Shown in pieces: positions 1 to 9,330 of a DNA stretch of 64,000 bases (position 1 is its first letter; each line of letters begins with the position of its first letter). The stretch is from Bacillus cabrialesii (GTDB lineage: Bacteria; Bacillota; Bacilli; Bacillales; Bacillaceae): NCBI RefSeq assembly GCF_004124315.2, contig NZ_CP096889.1, positions 2,525,001-2,589,000 of the forward strand, read 5' to 3'. Made by a program: the position numbers and the translations under genes. Under the pieces are notes generated by a model. It saw only the letters and a program-made list of their open reading frames with translations, searched no databases and was not told the DNA's origin.

Positions 1-149
1 GTATTGAAGAGCTTTACTTCACCGTGAGTGATATTTTTTTCTTTAAGCCAGCCTGTCAGCTTCTCGCCAAGCTGAACCATGCTTTCATTCAAAAAGCGCG
101 CCGGCATTTCCTCTAATCCGATCTCTAAAAGTAAATCCTGTTTACTCAT
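1..149 (-). CDS. glyS: Glycyl-tRNA synthetase beta subunit, N-terminal part (cut by window edge)
   Basis: The first 49 codons of the beta subunit of the tetrameric bacterial glycyl-tRNA synthetase, which charges tRNA-Gly in the cytoplasm. The visible residues begin MSKQDLLLEIGLEEMPARF, the conserved start of GlyS. The ATG at 149 follows a strong GGGGAGGG ribosome site and overlaps the end of glyQ by 8 bases, so the two subunits are translationally coupled. The remainder lies beyond the left edge. Confidence 0.95.
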   Translation of the reverse strand, partial: MSKQDLLLEIGLEEMPARFLNESMVQLGEKLTGWLKEKNITHGEVKLFN

Positions 150-1029
150 GAGAAGAACCCTCCCCTTTAAGCATTGGGAACCCTAGTTTTTCTCGTTCCT
201 CATAATAGGTTTTTGCTACTTTTCTCGCTAAATTCCGCACTCTTGCGATATATCCTGTACGCTCAGTAACAGAGATCGCACCTTTGGCGTCAAGCAGGTT
301 AAAGGTGTGCGAGCATTTCAGCACATAGTCATATGCTGGATGAACAAGTCCGTTGTCCATTTGCTTGATCGCTTCTTTTTCATACGTGGTGAACAATTGG
401 AACAGCATATCGACATCTGACGTTTCAAACGTATAAACAGAATGCTCGTATTCCGCCATCATGAATAAGTCTTTTACTGTAAATCCTGACGTCCATTCCA
501 AGTCGAAAACATTCTCTTTATCCTGGATATAAGACGCAAGACGCTCAATTCCGTACGTAATTTCTACTGAAACCGGTTTACATTCAAGTCCTCCGACCTG
601 CTGAAAATACGTAAATTGAGTAATTTCCATTCCGTCAAGCCATACTTCCCAGCCAAGACCCGCACATCCTAAAGACGGGTTCTCCCAGTTATCTTCAACA
701 AAGCGGATATCATGCTCAAGCGGATCAATTCCCAGAGCGCGCAAGGAATCTAAATACAGCTCTTGAATGTTATCCGGAGACGGTTTAATAATGACCTGAA
801 ACTGATGATGCTGATACAGTCTGTTCGGGTTCTCTCCGTATCGTCCATCGGCAGGACGTCTGGAAGGCTCTACGTAAGCCACTTTCCACGGCTCAGGCCC
901 AATACTGCGCAAAAATGTATACGGGCTCATCGTGCCGGCTCCTTTTTCTACATCGTAAGCCTGCATAAGCACACAGCCCTGACTGGACCAATGCTTTTGC
1001 AAGGTTAGAATCATGTCTTGAATGTTCAT
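142..1029 (-). CDS. glyQ: Glycyl-tRNA synthetase alpha subunit
   Basis: The alpha subunit carries the class II catalytic core for glycine activation and works with GlyS as an alpha2-beta2 enzyme. The chosen ATG at 1029 (MNIQDMILTLQKHW) gives 295 residues, the normal length, and lies just after GGAGGTG. An open frame continues upstream to 1161 but runs through the T-box terminator, so the longer start is rejected. Expression is controlled by the glycine T-box leader upstream. Confidence 0.97.
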   Translation of the reverse strand: MNIQDMILTLQKHWSSQGCVLMQAYDVEKGAGTMSPYTFLRSIGPEPWKVAYVEPSRRPADGRYGENPNRLYQHHQFQVIIKPSPDNIQELYLDSLRALGIDPLEHDIRFVEDNWENPSLGCAGLGWEVWLDGMEITQFTYFQQVGGLECKPVSVEITYGIERLASYIQDKENVFDLEWTSGFTVKDLFMMAEYEHSVYTFETSDVDMLFQLFTTYEKEAIKQMDNGLVHPAYDYVLKCSHTFNLLDAKGAISVTERTGYIARVRNLARKVAKTYYEEREKLGFPMLKGEGSSHE

Positions 1030-1065
1030 TTCAAGCACCTCCACTTTTCTTTCATAAAATGACTG

Positions 1066-1296
1066 CGGCAGCAACCAAAAAACTCCCGTCTCTATGCTTG
1101 CCAAGCCGCAAACATAGGGACGAGAGTTCTCCCGCGGTTCCACCCTAGTTGCTGAGAACAATATCCCAGCCTCTTTTTTTGAAATTGCTCAAGAATGCCT
1201 TTCGTTGCGTGCTCATCCTTAGCTTACACCGCCCTAAGGTCGCTTTCATGAGGTAAACGCAAGTACTTCTTTCTCTCACTGCAACATATTTTATAA
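1066..1296 (-). promoter_or_regulatory. Glycine T-box riboswitch leader of glyQS
   Basis: The RNA (minus strand) carries the T-box core AGGGTGGAACCGCG at about 1131-1147. It is preceded by a GAGAGAAAGAAGTAC-type stem I start near 1262-1276 and followed by a terminator hairpin (1081-1130, arms AACTCTCGTCCCTATG and CATAGAGACGGGAGTT, then TTTTTT). Known mechanism: uncharged tRNA-Gly pairs with the specifier loop and the T-box bulge and disrupts the terminator, so glyQS is read only when charged tRNA-Gly is scarce. I did not resolve the specifier codon with certainty. Glycine specificity is inferred from the downstream genes. Confidence 0.93.
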
Positions 1297-1302
1297 TAAA
1301 TG

Positions 1303-1331
1303 ATCATATAAAAAGATGGACCAGATGTCAA
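1303..1331 (-). promoter_or_regulatory. SigA promoter for the glyQS T-box transcript
   Basis: TTGACA at 1331-1326 and TATGAT at 1308-1303 with exactly 17 bp between them. The -35 box overlaps the recO stop codon, so glyQS has its own promoter despite lying directly after recO on the same strand. Confidence 0.8.
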
Positions 1332-2095
1332 CTTTTGTTTTCACCCATAAGGTGTTTCATGCTTTCCATTTGATCTAAAAAGCGCTTCGATTTTAAATAT
1401 AACCCTGAATATTCTTCATAATATAAATCAATCACTTGCTTTAATTCAGCTTTTGTTTCCTGTTTTAAAGACACATTGCCCAGCCTCGTCAGATCGAAGT
1501 AATAAAACAGTCTCAACAGCCTTGCCGTTTGGGGTTTAATCGGGACCCTGTAAGGATCTTTTTCAAAACAGCGATGGCAAATAAAGCCGTTATCGCGGAC
1601 AGAGAAATGAAAGGTCCCGTCTTGGCTTTTACAATGCACACAATGATTCAGCTCAGGATATAGCCCCATGACACCGAGCATTTTCATTTGAGCAATGAAT
1701 GTGATGACATCCGGATCTGTTCCTTCATTCAGCTGTTTAAACGATTCTAAAATGAATTCAAACAAATAAGGGTTAGGCTTCTTTTCTTCTGTGCCTTTAT
1801 CGACTAGCTCAGCAATATACGCAGCATATGCTGTTAAAAACAAATCTTCCCTAATGCCTCTCATGCTGAGGATCATTTCACCCTGCTGAAGCGTTCCGAG
1901 ACCCGTTGTTTTTTGCATTAAGAATGAACCATACAAAAAGGGCTGGCTGACTGCTGATAAACGGCTGTTCGGTTTTTTGGCGCCTCTTGCCATAACACCT
2001 ATTTTTCCGTGTTCTCTTGTCAGTAAAGTAACGATTTTATTCGTCTCTCCGTAATCATTTGTGCGAAGAACGATCCCTTCACATTTTGTCAGCAT
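1328..2095 (-). CDS. recO: DNA repair and recombination protein RecO
   Basis: RecO (255 residues, usual length) is the mediator that helps load RecA onto SSB-coated single strands and anneals complementary strands in the RecFOR pathway. It has an N-terminal OB-fold (about residues 1-80) and a helical C-terminal part with a zinc-binding cysteine set (CVHC near 150 and CHRC near 175). It follows era and yqzL on the same strand, as in B. subtilis. The ATG start reads MLTKCEGIVLRTNDYGE. Confidence 0.96.
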   Translation of the reverse strand: MLTKCEGIVLRTNDYGETNKIVTLLTREHGKIGVMARGAKKPNSRLSAVSQPFLYGSFLMQKTTGLGTLQQGEMILSMRGIREDLFLTAYAAYIAELVDKGTEEKKPNPYLFEFILESFKQLNEGTDPDVITFIAQMKMLGVMGLYPELNHCVHCKSQDGTFHFSVRDNGFICHRCFEKDPYRVPIKPQTARLLRLFYYFDLTRLGNVSLKQETKAELKQVIDLYYEEYSGLYLKSKRFLDQMESMKHLMGENKS

Positions 2096-2131
2096 TTCCG
2101 CACCTTCCTAAAGCAGGAGCGGCCAAGAGGT

Positions 2132-2275
2132 TTATAAAATTGGATAATCAAATCGGGCTAGCTCATCTTCTAGTTCATCGGGTCTTTCCATGTTCTCTTT
2201 TTCCAGTTCTTTAAAAAGAAGATACGTATCAACATTTCCTGTTTGAGAAAATACGTTCCAGGTAAAATTCAACAC
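2132..2275 (-). CDS. yqzL: Small conserved protein YqzL
   Basis: A 47-codon gene between era and recO, starting at GTG (2275) after a GGTGGG-like ribosome site. It reads MLNFTWNVFSQTGNVDTYLL and ends in an acidic tail, and matches the known 47-residue YqzL of B. subtilis by recall. Function is unknown. Its constant place between era and recO suggests it is simply cotranscribed with them. The start is fixed by length and by the lack of any other in-frame start. Confidence 0.85.
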   Translation of the reverse strand: MLNFTWNVFSQTGNVDTYLLFKELEKENMERPDELEDELARFDYPIL

Positions 2276-2420
2276 AAGAAACCCACCTTTCTGTAGTTAA
2301 ACTAGCTTACCTAAACTCCAAATTCTTACCTTTATCTTGACCAGATGTCCTCCATTTCATGTTAAACAAAATTTGTTAATGCATCCCTGTTTCTGTGAGA
2401 TAATGACACACAGCAAGAAA

Positions 2421-3326
2421 TTAATATTCGTCCTCTTTAAAGCCGAAATCGCGAAGCTGGGACATTTTATTACGCCAGTCTTTCTGGACTTTCACCCACA
2501 ATTCAAGGTAGACACGGGAGCCTAACAGCGCTTCAATATCCTCTCTCGCTCTTTTTCCGACCTCTTTCAGAAGGCTTCCTTTTTTACCGATTACGATGCC
2601 TTTCTGGGAATCCCGTTCGACCACAATCGTTGCCGCTACGTGAATAGAACCATTGTCCTGTCCTTTGATGGATTCTATGGCCACAGCGATACTATGCGGA
2701 ATTTCTTCTCTCGTCAGGTGCAGCACCTTTTCCCTGATTAATTCAGAAATAATAAAGCGTTCCGGGTGATCGGTTACTTGGTCACTTGGATAGAATTGCG
2801 GCCCTTCCGGCAAATACGCTTCTATCTGAGCGAGCAATGTTTCAATATTATTACCTTCTAAAGCGGAAATTGGAACAATTTCCTTAAAAGGATAACGTCC
2901 GCGGTATTCGTCAATTAACAGAAGCAACTGATCGGGATGAATTTTGTCAATTTTGTTTACGATTAAAAATACAGGCGTAGACATCTTCTGCAATTTCTCA
3001 ATGATGAATTCGTCGCCCTTCCCGTATCCTTCCTCGGCGTTGATCATAAACAAGACCAAATCGACTTCTTTTAATGTATTTTGCGCCACTTTCATCATAA
3101 AGTCCCCAAGCTTATGCTTAGGTTTATGAATCCCTGGTGTGTCAATAAATATCGTTTGTGATGTGCCTGTCGTTAAAACTCCTTGCACCTTGTTTCTCGT
3201 CGTTTGGGGCTTATCGCTCATGATCGCGATTTTTTGTCCAATGACTCTGTTCAAAAATGTAGATTTTCCTACGTTTGGTCTTCCAATAATGGATACAAAT
3301 CCTGATTTAAAGCTTTCGTTCGTCAT
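2421..3326 (-). CDS. era: GTPase Era, 30S ribosome assembly
   Basis: Era (301 residues) is an essential Ras-like GTPase that binds the 3' end of 16S rRNA during 30S maturation. The P-loop GRPNVGKS lies at residues 15-22, followed by DTPG near 62 and NKID near 124. The C-terminal third is a KH domain that binds the anti-Shine-Dalgarno region of 16S rRNA. Its start overlaps the end of cdd by 20 bases, which indicates coupling within the ybeY-dgkA-cdd-era run. Confidence 0.97.
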   Translation of the reverse strand: MTNESFKSGFVSIIGRPNVGKSTFLNRVIGQKIAIMSDKPQTTRNKVQGVLTTGTSQTIFIDTPGIHKPKHKLGDFMMKVAQNTLKEVDLVLFMINAEEGYGKGDEFIIEKLQKMSTPVFLIVNKIDKIHPDQLLLLIDEYRGRYPFKEIVPISALEGNNIETLLAQIEAYLPEGPQFYPSDQVTDHPERFIISELIREKVLHLTREEIPHSIAVAIESIKGQDNGSIHVAATIVVERDSQKGIVIGKKGSLLKEVGKRAREDIEALLGSRVYLELWVKVQKDWRNKMSQLRDFGFKEDEY

Positions 3327-3717
3327 GTAAATCCTCCGATGAAAATGCGCCTGGCAATAATTCTTCCACAGTCATTTCTTTTATTTGTCCTTGTAAATTG
3401 GTTAGTACGACAATAACGTCCTTTGTGCAAAGCTCAGATATCACCTGTCGGCAGGCTCCGCACGGAGATACCGGTCCAGGGGTGTCAGCCGCAACGGCTA
3501 GCATCTGAAACTCTGTATCGCCTTCAGAAACAGCTTTAAATAAAGCGGTACGCTCAGCGCAATTGCACATGCTATATGCCGCATTCTCGATGTTGCAGCC
3601 TCTGTACACTTTTCCATCCTTGGTAAGAAGAGCGGCTCCTACTTGGAACTTGGAATACGGCGCATATGCCATATCACGCGCTTTTAAAGCTTCTGTTATT
3701 AATTCTTGTCTGTTCAT
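3307..3717 (-). CDS. cdd: Cytidine deaminase
   Basis: A 136-residue homotetrameric cytidine deaminase of pyrimidine salvage that turns cytidine and deoxycytidine into uridine and deoxyuridine. The zinc ligands are visible: C53 with catalytic E55 in CNCAERTALF, and C86 and C89 in PCGACR. The three-cysteine arrangement is typical of the tetrameric type. It sits between dgkA and era, overlapping the latter. Confidence 0.97.
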   Translation of the reverse strand: MNRQELITEALKARDMAYAPYSKFQVGAALLTKDGKVYRGCNIENAAYSMCNCAERTALFKAVSEGDTEFQMLAVAADTPGPVSPCGACRQVISELCTKDVIVVLTNLQGQIKEMTVEELLPGAFSSEDLHDERKL

Positions 3718-3835
3718 GTGTACATTCCTCTCTTACCTATAATGGTACCGCTATCACTTTATATTTTACATAATCGCGCTCTTTTTTTCACGCCCATTTC
3801 TAAAAATGTAAAATAAATGTAAGAATTTTCAGCCA

Positions 3836-4207
3836 TTACAGCTTTGGCAAAAAAATAAGTAAACCAATGATACACGAAATAACGGCAAAAACGCAAACAG
3901 CCCCGGCGGCAGCGTCCTTAGCCGCTTTAGCGAGAGGGTGATGCTTGTCTGTAATTAAATCAACCGTATGTTCAATGGCTGTATTTAAAAGCTCAAGCGA
4001 AAACATTCCGCCGATCAAAAGGAAAATAATCGCCCACTCAATCGAGCTGAGCCCCACGAGGAAGCCGCAAACAAGAACAGCACAGGCGGCAGCGGCATGA
4101 AATTGAAAGTTCCGCTCCGTCCGCGCTGTTTTCCAGATGCCCCGGCCTGCATGCACGAAGCTTTTGAAGAATCGCCTCAGCTCATTTCTATGATCTCTTG
4201 AGTCCAT
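3836..4207 (-). CDS. dgkA: Undecaprenol kinase (DgkA family)
   Basis: A 123-residue membrane protein of the prokaryotic diacylglycerol kinase family. In Gram-positive bacteria this family phosphorylates undecaprenol to feed the lipid carrier pool for cell wall synthesis. Three membrane segments are visible (about residues 35-55, 57-75 and 98-120), and the family active-site motif NTAIEHTVD follows the second. The first 20 bases overlap ybeY. Confidence 0.93.
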   Translation of the reverse strand: MDSRDHRNELRRFFKSFVHAGRGIWKTARTERNFQFHAAAACAVLVCGFLVGLSSIEWAIIFLLIGGMFSLELLNTAIEHTVDLITDKHHPLAKAAKDAAAGAVCVFAVISCIIGLLIFLPKL

Positions 4208-4661
4208 AGGCGTCCAGCAAATCCTTTTGCTTAGTAAACATCTCCTCTTCTTCCTCTTTCGTCATATGGTCATATCCTAAAAGGTGAAGGAATCCGTGCA
4301 CGGCTAGAAACCCGAGCTCCCTTTTAAAGGAATGATTATATTCCTCTGCCTGCTCTCTTGTGCGATCCGCACTGATGATAATATCACCTAAAACAGGCGG
4401 AATTTCGGCGCCCACGATCTCGATCTCGCCTTCCCCCTCTTCTTCAAGAGCAAATGAGATGACGTCTGTCGGCGCATCCTTTCCGCGATACTCTTTATTA
4501 ATCTGCTGTATGTCTTCATTAGTAACGATCGTGACAGACACTTCAGCCTGATCCTGAACGCCTTCACGCTCAGCGGCAAATTGAAGCAGATTTTCTACTT
4601 CTTTGAGCATCTCTTCTGAGACACTACCCGTTTCATCAACGATATCAATCAATAAACCCAT
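4188..4661 (-). CDS. ybeY: Endoribonuclease YbeY, rRNA maturation
   Basis: A zinc-dependent endoribonuclease of 157 residues needed for 16S rRNA 3'-end processing and ribosome quality control. The signature HGFLHLLGYDH, with its three metal-binding histidines, lies near residues 119-129. The start ATG directly abuts the stop of pgpH and the end overlaps dgkA by 20 bases, as expected for the conserved phoH-pgpH-ybeY-dgkA-era string. Confidence 0.95.
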   Translation of the reverse strand: MGLLIDIVDETGSVSEEMLKEVENLLQFAAEREGVQDQAEVSVTIVTNEDIQQINKEYRGKDAPTDVISFALEEEGEGEIEIVGAEIPPVLGDIIISADRTREQAEEYNHSFKRELGFLAVHGFLHLLGYDHMTKEEEEEMFTKQKDLLDAYGLKRS

Positions 4662-6797
4662 CTATTTCACCTTCTTAGTAGCCTCCGGATATTCGATCCG
4701 GGAGTGGAAAATTCCTTTTAATGTTGCACAGAGCGTTTTTGCGATTGTATCCAGCTCCTTAAATGTCAAATCGCATTCACTGAACTGTCCGTCCTGAAGC
4801 TTATCGGATATAATACCCCGGACAAGCTTTTCAATTCGTTCTGGATTTGGATTGTGCATGGATCTGACAGCCGCTTCAACACTGTCTGCCACTGAAATAA
4901 TCGCGGCTTCCTTTGACTGCGGCTTCGGTCCCGGATAACGGAACTCTTCTTCAGTAGTCTGGTCGCCTTTTTCCTTCGCTTTATAATAAAAGAACTTTAA
5001 AAGCGAGGTGCCATGATGCTGCTCAGCAATATCGACAAGCTCTTTCGGAAATTTATAGCTTCTCAGCATGTTCGCACCATCAGTGGTATGCGAAATGATG
5101 ATATTTTTACTCAGCTGAGGAGACAGTTTGTCATGCGGATTGTCAATATTCATTTGGTTTTCAATAAAATATTGCGGACGCTTTGTTTTTCCAAGGTCGT
5201 GGTAATACGCGCCAACTCTTGCAAGCAAACCATTCGCGCCCACCGCCTCACAGGCTGCCTCTGACAAATTGGCGACCATTACACTATGATGATATGTACC
5301 TGGTGTTTCTGTTAATATTTTGCGCAGCAGCGGATGGTTCGGATTAGACAGCTCGATCAGCCTCATCGTGGATAAAATGCCAAAGCCCGTCTCAAAAAAC
5401 GGCATCAAGCCGATAATCAATACAGACGAAGCAAAGCCTGACACAACGCCCATCAGCATTAACGTGCCGATTTCAAGACCCGACAGCGCGGTGTTTTGGA
5501 TTAATAACAAGGAAAGAACGACAACCATATTGATAAACGCCACGAAAAGCCCAGTCTGCAAAATCTTTGATCTGGCATTGTGTTTTCCTAAAAATAAAAC
5601 ACCTGAAATCCCGCTGATCAAATAATAAATTCCGATGACATAATTGAATGTTCCTGTCACACCCTGATTAAACATCATACTTCCGCAAATCGCAAGAATG
5701 ATACTTCCCAAAATGGCGATGCGTTCATTCATCAGCAGTTTGATTAAGATCGCGCCGGCCGCAATAGGAACAAGATAGCCGATATTATTATATTCCATCT
5801 TCTGAAATAAACTGACAACCTCCATGATGACAAGCAATAGTGTTGTGATAATGGAGAACAGCAGGATGGATTGGTTTTTAAACTTCAGGTTTTGTTTCTG
5901 TTTTTCAAAATAATATACAAGAGTTGCAATGAAAAGCCCGATCATAATCAATAGGCCGCTGATCGGTTTAAAGAGGTTGGAGTTATTTAATAATCCCGTC
6001 AGCTCGAGTTTTCTGTACACTTCCCGATCAATGAGGTCATTTTCTTCAACGAGCACCTGCCCCTGTTTGATCTGAACCTGCTGGACATTGTCTGACGCTT
6101 CCTGACGCTTTGCCTCTGTCGCTTTTGGATCAAAGACGTAATTCGGAATAATAGCAAAACGCCCGATTTCCGTCGCAGCTCCCAGGTATTTAGACGGGAT
6201 GGAATTGCTCTTTAGCTCTTTTTCTACTTTATCCTTTGCATCTGATAGTTTATCCGACGGGATTTCACTGCTCATCACCGTATTCACTGCCGTAATGACC
6301 GTATCTCTGACGAAAGAAAAGTCTTCACTGTCTGCTTTCAGCAATGTCTTGATGGACTCCTCTGAAATTGAATCGTTCACATCTGACGTCAACTTGTCCT
6401 TCACAGACTTAACCATTGATTTTTCCGATGGTGATTTGCTGCTTTCTTCCGCTGACTTTTTCACTTCGCTGATACTGTCGAATATAGATGACACAAGGTC
6501 GATCCGGTTGTCTGTATAGTCTTTTTTCAATGTATATTGATCTTCAACCGCGTCCTCAGCGGCCTGCTTTTTTTCCTCTGTGGCTTTTTGATCTTCAACG
6601 GTTGCCGGAGCATAAATGGTCTTGTCGCTGACTGAAAACAGGTCTAAATCAAGTGTTTCCGGCTTAACATGTACAAAGAGCAAAGCAAACATAATGGCAG
6701 CCAGCAGAAGATACAGCAGTACGTGCATGGAGCGGGCATTTTTAAAGATGCGCCATTTTTTTTGACTGCTTTTGGTCTTCCCCTTCTTTTTCAACAC
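4662..6797 (-). CDS. pgpH: Membrane HD-domain cyclic-di-AMP phosphodiesterase PgpH
   Basis: A 711-residue 7TM-HD protein that degrades c-di-AMP. The order is one N-terminal membrane segment (about 20-40), a large extracellular Lys/Glu-rich domain (about 45-270), seven membrane helices (about 285-480) and a cytoplasmic HD domain with HHSVMVA and YYHDLGKTKRP. The GTG at 6797 lies 6 bases after GAGGAGG and gives the family length. The open frame extends 12 codons further, but that start has no ribosome site. It lies downstream of phoH and a terminator. Confidence 0.93.
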   Translation of the reverse strand: MLKKKGKTKSSQKKWRIFKNARSMHVLLYLLLAAIMFALLFVHVKPETLDLDLFSVSDKTIYAPATVEDQKATEEKKQAAEDAVEDQYTLKKDYTDNRIDLVSSIFDSISEVKKSAEESSKSPSEKSMVKSVKDKLTSDVNDSISEESIKTLLKADSEDFSFVRDTVITAVNTVMSSEIPSDKLSDAKDKVEKELKSNSIPSKYLGAATEIGRFAIIPNYVFDPKATEAKRQEASDNVQQVQIKQGQVLVEENDLIDREVYRKLELTGLLNNSNLFKPISGLLIMIGLFIATLVYYFEKQKQNLKFKNQSILLFSIITTLLLVIMEVVSLFQKMEYNNIGYLVPIAAGAILIKLLMNERIAILGSIILAICGSMMFNQGVTGTFNYVIGIYYLISGISGVLFLGKHNARSKILQTGLFVAFINMVVVLSLLLIQNTALSGLEIGTLMLMGVVSGFASSVLIIGLMPFFETGFGILSTMRLIELSNPNHPLLRKILTETPGTYHHSVMVANLSEAACEAVGANGLLARVGAYYHDLGKTKRPQYFIENQMNIDNPHDKLSPQLSKNIIISHTTDGANMLRSYKFPKELVDIAEQHHGTSLLKFFYYKAKEKGDQTTEEEFRYPGPKPQSKEAAIISVADSVEAAVRSMHNPNPERIEKLVRGIISDKLQDGQFSECDLTFKELDTIAKTLCATLKGIFHSRIEYPEATKKVK

Positions 6798-6835
6798 AAG
6801 AACCTCCTCTTGAAACATCAAGCCCATAAGCAATC

Positions 6836-6870
6836 ATAAAAATGACCCGATAACGCGCGATCGGGTCATT
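6836..6870 (-). terminator. Terminator after phoH
   Basis: On the minus strand the arms AATGACCCGAT and ATCGGGTCATT enclose a GC-rich loop and are followed by TTTTTATG. It sits just beyond the phoH stop and just before the pgpH start, so it likely limits readthrough into pgpH. Confidence 0.75.
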
Positions 6871-6875
6871 CAGCA

Positions 6876-7835
6876 TTAATTTTGCTTATCGTATGCTTCA
6901 ATAATTTTCGCAACAAGCGGATGTCTGACCACGTCTGTCTGGTCTAGCTCAATTATAGAAATGCCGTCTATTCCTTTCAGCATCTCCTTCGCTACTGCAA
7001 GTCCCGATTTGACGCCTTTCGGCAGATCAATTTGGCTAACGTCACCTGTAATGATCATTTTAGAGCCAAAACCCAGTCTCGTCAAAAACATTTTCATTTG
7101 AGCAGGCGTGGTATTCTGTGCTTCATCCAGTATAACATAAGCATCATCAAGCGTCCGACCCCTCATATATGCAAGCGGAGCTATTTCGATAATGCCTCTT
7201 TCCATCAGACGTTCTGTATGATCTGCTCCAAGCACATCATGAAGAGCGTCATACAGCGGGCGCAAATAAGGATCTACTTTTTCTTTGAGGTCACCCGGCA
7301 GAAAACCAAGGCTTTCACCAGCTTCCACAGCAGGTCTTGTTAAAATGATTTTTTTGATATGGCCGTTTTTTAAAGCATGGACTGCTTTCACGACAGCCAG
7401 GTACGTTTTCCCGGTACCCGCCGGGCCGATGCCGAACACAAGGTCATTCCGCTTCATAGCGGCCACGTATTCCCGCTGTCCCATCGTTTTTACACGGATT
7501 GATTTGCCTTTAGCGTTTTTGGTGATTTCTTCTTCATACATGCTTTCAAAGTATTCAAGTTCATTCTTTTTTGCCATTTTGACGGCGTAAATCACATCAC
7601 GTTCAGAGATCTCTATCCCCTTGCGAATTAAAGCGAGGAGCGATCCCAGCAGCCTGTCTGCAATCTGAAACGATTCTTCATCGCCTGAAACATAAATCGT
7701 TTCGCCGCGCGTAATGATATTTACGTTCAGATCTTTCTCCATCAATTTCAAAAAAGAATCTTGGTTCCCGAACAGTGAAAGCGCCTCGTCCGGGCTTTTC
7801 AGTTTTTGATTCATCGCAAGTAAATGTTCTGTCAT
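6876..7835 (-). CDS. phoH: PhoH-family P-loop ATPase/RNA helicase-like protein
   Basis: A 319-residue cytoplasmic PhoH ATPase. It has an N-terminal KH-like part (about 1-110), then Walker A GPAGTGKT near residue 136 and Walker B ILDEAQN near 236. The family is tied to RNA metabolism and is constantly found with ybeY. The exact activity in Bacillus is not established. The start overlaps the end of yqfD by 4 bases (ATGA). Confidence 0.92.
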   Translation of the reverse strand: MTEHLLAMNQKLKSPDEALSLFGNQDSFLKLMEKDLNVNIITRGETIYVSGDEESFQIADRLLGSLLALIRKGIEISERDVIYAVKMAKKNELEYFESMYEEEITKNAKGKSIRVKTMGQREYVAAMKRNDLVFGIGPAGTGKTYLAVVKAVHALKNGHIKKIILTRPAVEAGESLGFLPGDLKEKVDPYLRPLYDALHDVLGADHTERLMERGIIEIAPLAYMRGRTLDDAYVILDEAQNTTPAQMKMFLTRLGFGSKMIITGDVSQIDLPKGVKSGLAVAKEMLKGIDGISIIELDQTDVVRHPLVAKIIEAYDKQN

Positions 7836-9028
7836 TCTTCAGTCTCCCTGACAATAGGTGTGGTTTGAACGATATCTTCTATAACTTGGTAGAGAATAAT
7901 CAACTTTACTTTACCATTCTCAACAGTCTGGTGCAAAACTTTTTCACTTTTCACCTCGCCGTTTTCGCCTATTTTATCCTCTACATCCTGTTTACCCATT
8001 TTAATGCCTTCTTGAACTGCTTCTTCTTTCGTATATTTTCGCAAAGCCTCTTCACTTTCTCTCGTTTGCTCTTTGATATAGGACACAGGGAGCTTAAATC
8101 CGAGAAAATTCAGCGAATGCTTTTCTTGTTCTGTTTTTGGGTGCTTTAATTCCTCTTTTTTAAACGTCATCCCCCAGATCGGGATTGCCAAAGAGCCAAA
8201 AGAAAGCTTGTGCTTTGTCCTTACTTTGCCCGTATAGACGTTAAATAATGTCTCAAGCGGGACTGTCACTTCAGACCTGTACCAGGTTTCTCCGTAAATT
8301 GTTGCTTTTGAGGCGACTTCCTGCTGATGCTCTTCGTTGCCGATCAGCCCCGAAACAAGCAGCTGCCCCTTTTCCACATGATCGTGGATTGCGGCCATCG
8401 GCTGGCCTTTTTGGACATACATTCTTGTAATGGTCGCTTTCTTTTTGGCGACAATATCACGCGGGCTGACATACTTTTCTTTTTCGGGCTCATTTTTCTC
8501 TACGACTTTCATGTGAATGGTCGTTCCCTTCAGGTCAACTCCGACCCAGGTGATATTGTCTATTCCATTGGTTAGCGATTTTTGTATTTTTTCTGGAGAC
8601 ATCATTAAAAACTGCAGACGCCCCTTTTTGACGCCGATTTCTTTAAGATGCTGCATCATTTGATGTTCCGTTTCAGGTTTAGCGCCTGTCACATCAATTT
8701 TCCACACCATATTGGAAAGCAAAAACAAAAGGATGAAAAACATCGCAAAACCGATCGTAAACCCTATATTCAGCTTTGATTTCAGCAATAGGAAAGGAAA
8801 TCCCTTCCGATTGATAAATCGGGCTTTACATTTAAATTTTCTTCTCACCCGCCGAAAGGCATGTACATCCTGAAGCTGTATATATAACGATACGGCTTCT
8901 TTCTTTTTTTTGACATAAAAGACCGGAATCCCCTGTCTTGTGCATTCATTAAGAAGCCGTTCAATCCCTCTTCCCGTCAATTCAAGCTGGACCTTACCCG
9001 AAAAAAAAGACAGCCATTTATTTTTCAC
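7832..9028 (-). CDS. yqfD: Sporulation membrane protein YqfD
   Basis: A 398-residue sporulation protein (YqfD/SpoIV family). A basic N-terminal cytoplasmic part (about 1-90) is followed by one hydrophobic segment (about 92-110) and a long outer domain with a charged C-terminus. It follows yqfC on the same strand. In B. subtilis both belong to the mother-cell SigE regulon and are needed for efficient sporulation. The molecular role is unknown. Confidence 0.88.
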   Translation of the reverse strand: MKNKWLSFFSGKVQLELTGRGIERLLNECTRQGIPVFYVKKKKEAVSLYIQLQDVHAFRRVRRKFKCKARFINRKGFPFLLLKSKLNIGFTIGFAMFFILLFLLSNMVWKIDVTGAKPETEHQMMQHLKEIGVKKGRLQFLMMSPEKIQKSLTNGIDNITWVGVDLKGTTIHMKVVEKNEPEKEKYVSPRDIVAKKKATITRMYVQKGQPMAAIHDHVEKGQLLVSGLIGNEEHQQEVASKATIYGETWYRSEVTVPLETLFNVYTGKVRTKHKLSFGSLAIPIWGMTFKKEELKHPKTEQEKHSLNFLGFKLPVSYIKEQTRESEEALRKYTKEEAVQEGIKMGKQDVEDKIGENGEVKSEKVLHQTVENGKVKLIILYQVIEDIVQTTPIVRETEE

Positions 9029-9046
9029 AACATTTCCCCCTCGGCT

Positions 9047-9328
9047 TTATGACTCAACATATCGAACGACATCAATCGTACCCTCCAAAAGAATTTCTTC
9101 CGGAAGAATCGCCTTGATGACAAAGTTTTTACCTGATATGATGCACTGGCCCTGCTTCAGCATCAGCCTCACTTCATTCTCACTGAACAGCAAAAGGCCT
9201 CTGTGGTTTTCTATGTAGATATGAAGTCTGCCAACCATTGTAATCCGCGGCAGATCCATCATAACGTCCGGGGGAATTTCCAATGCTCTTGTCAGCCAAG
9301 CTTTCACTCGATTCTTTCTTTGCCCCAT
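9047..9328 (-). CDS. yqfC: Sporulation protein YqfC
   Basis: A 93-residue small protein of the YabP/YqfC family, made in the mother cell and paired with yqfD. The start chosen is the ATG at 9328 (MGQRKNRVKAW), which follows AAAGGGGG. An ATG seven codons upstream lies inside the hairpin stem and has no ribosome site of its own. The ribosome site forms the 3' arm of the strong hairpin described next, so translation from long transcripts should be blocked. Confidence 0.88.
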   Translation of the reverse strand: MGQRKNRVKAWLTRALEIPPDVMMDLPRITMVGRLHIYIENHRGLLLFSENEVRLMLKQGQCIISGKNFVIKAILPEEILLEGTIDVVRYVES

Positions 9329-9330
9329 AC

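Noticed and set aside
142..1161. Longer glyQ start at 1161
   Set aside because: It would place the coding region across the T-box antiterminator/terminator; the ATG at 1029 has a ribosome site and family length.
5320..5625. 101-codon plus-strand frame inside pgpH
   Set aside because: Lies fully opposite a well-conserved gene, with no ribosome site; a mirror of the coding strand.
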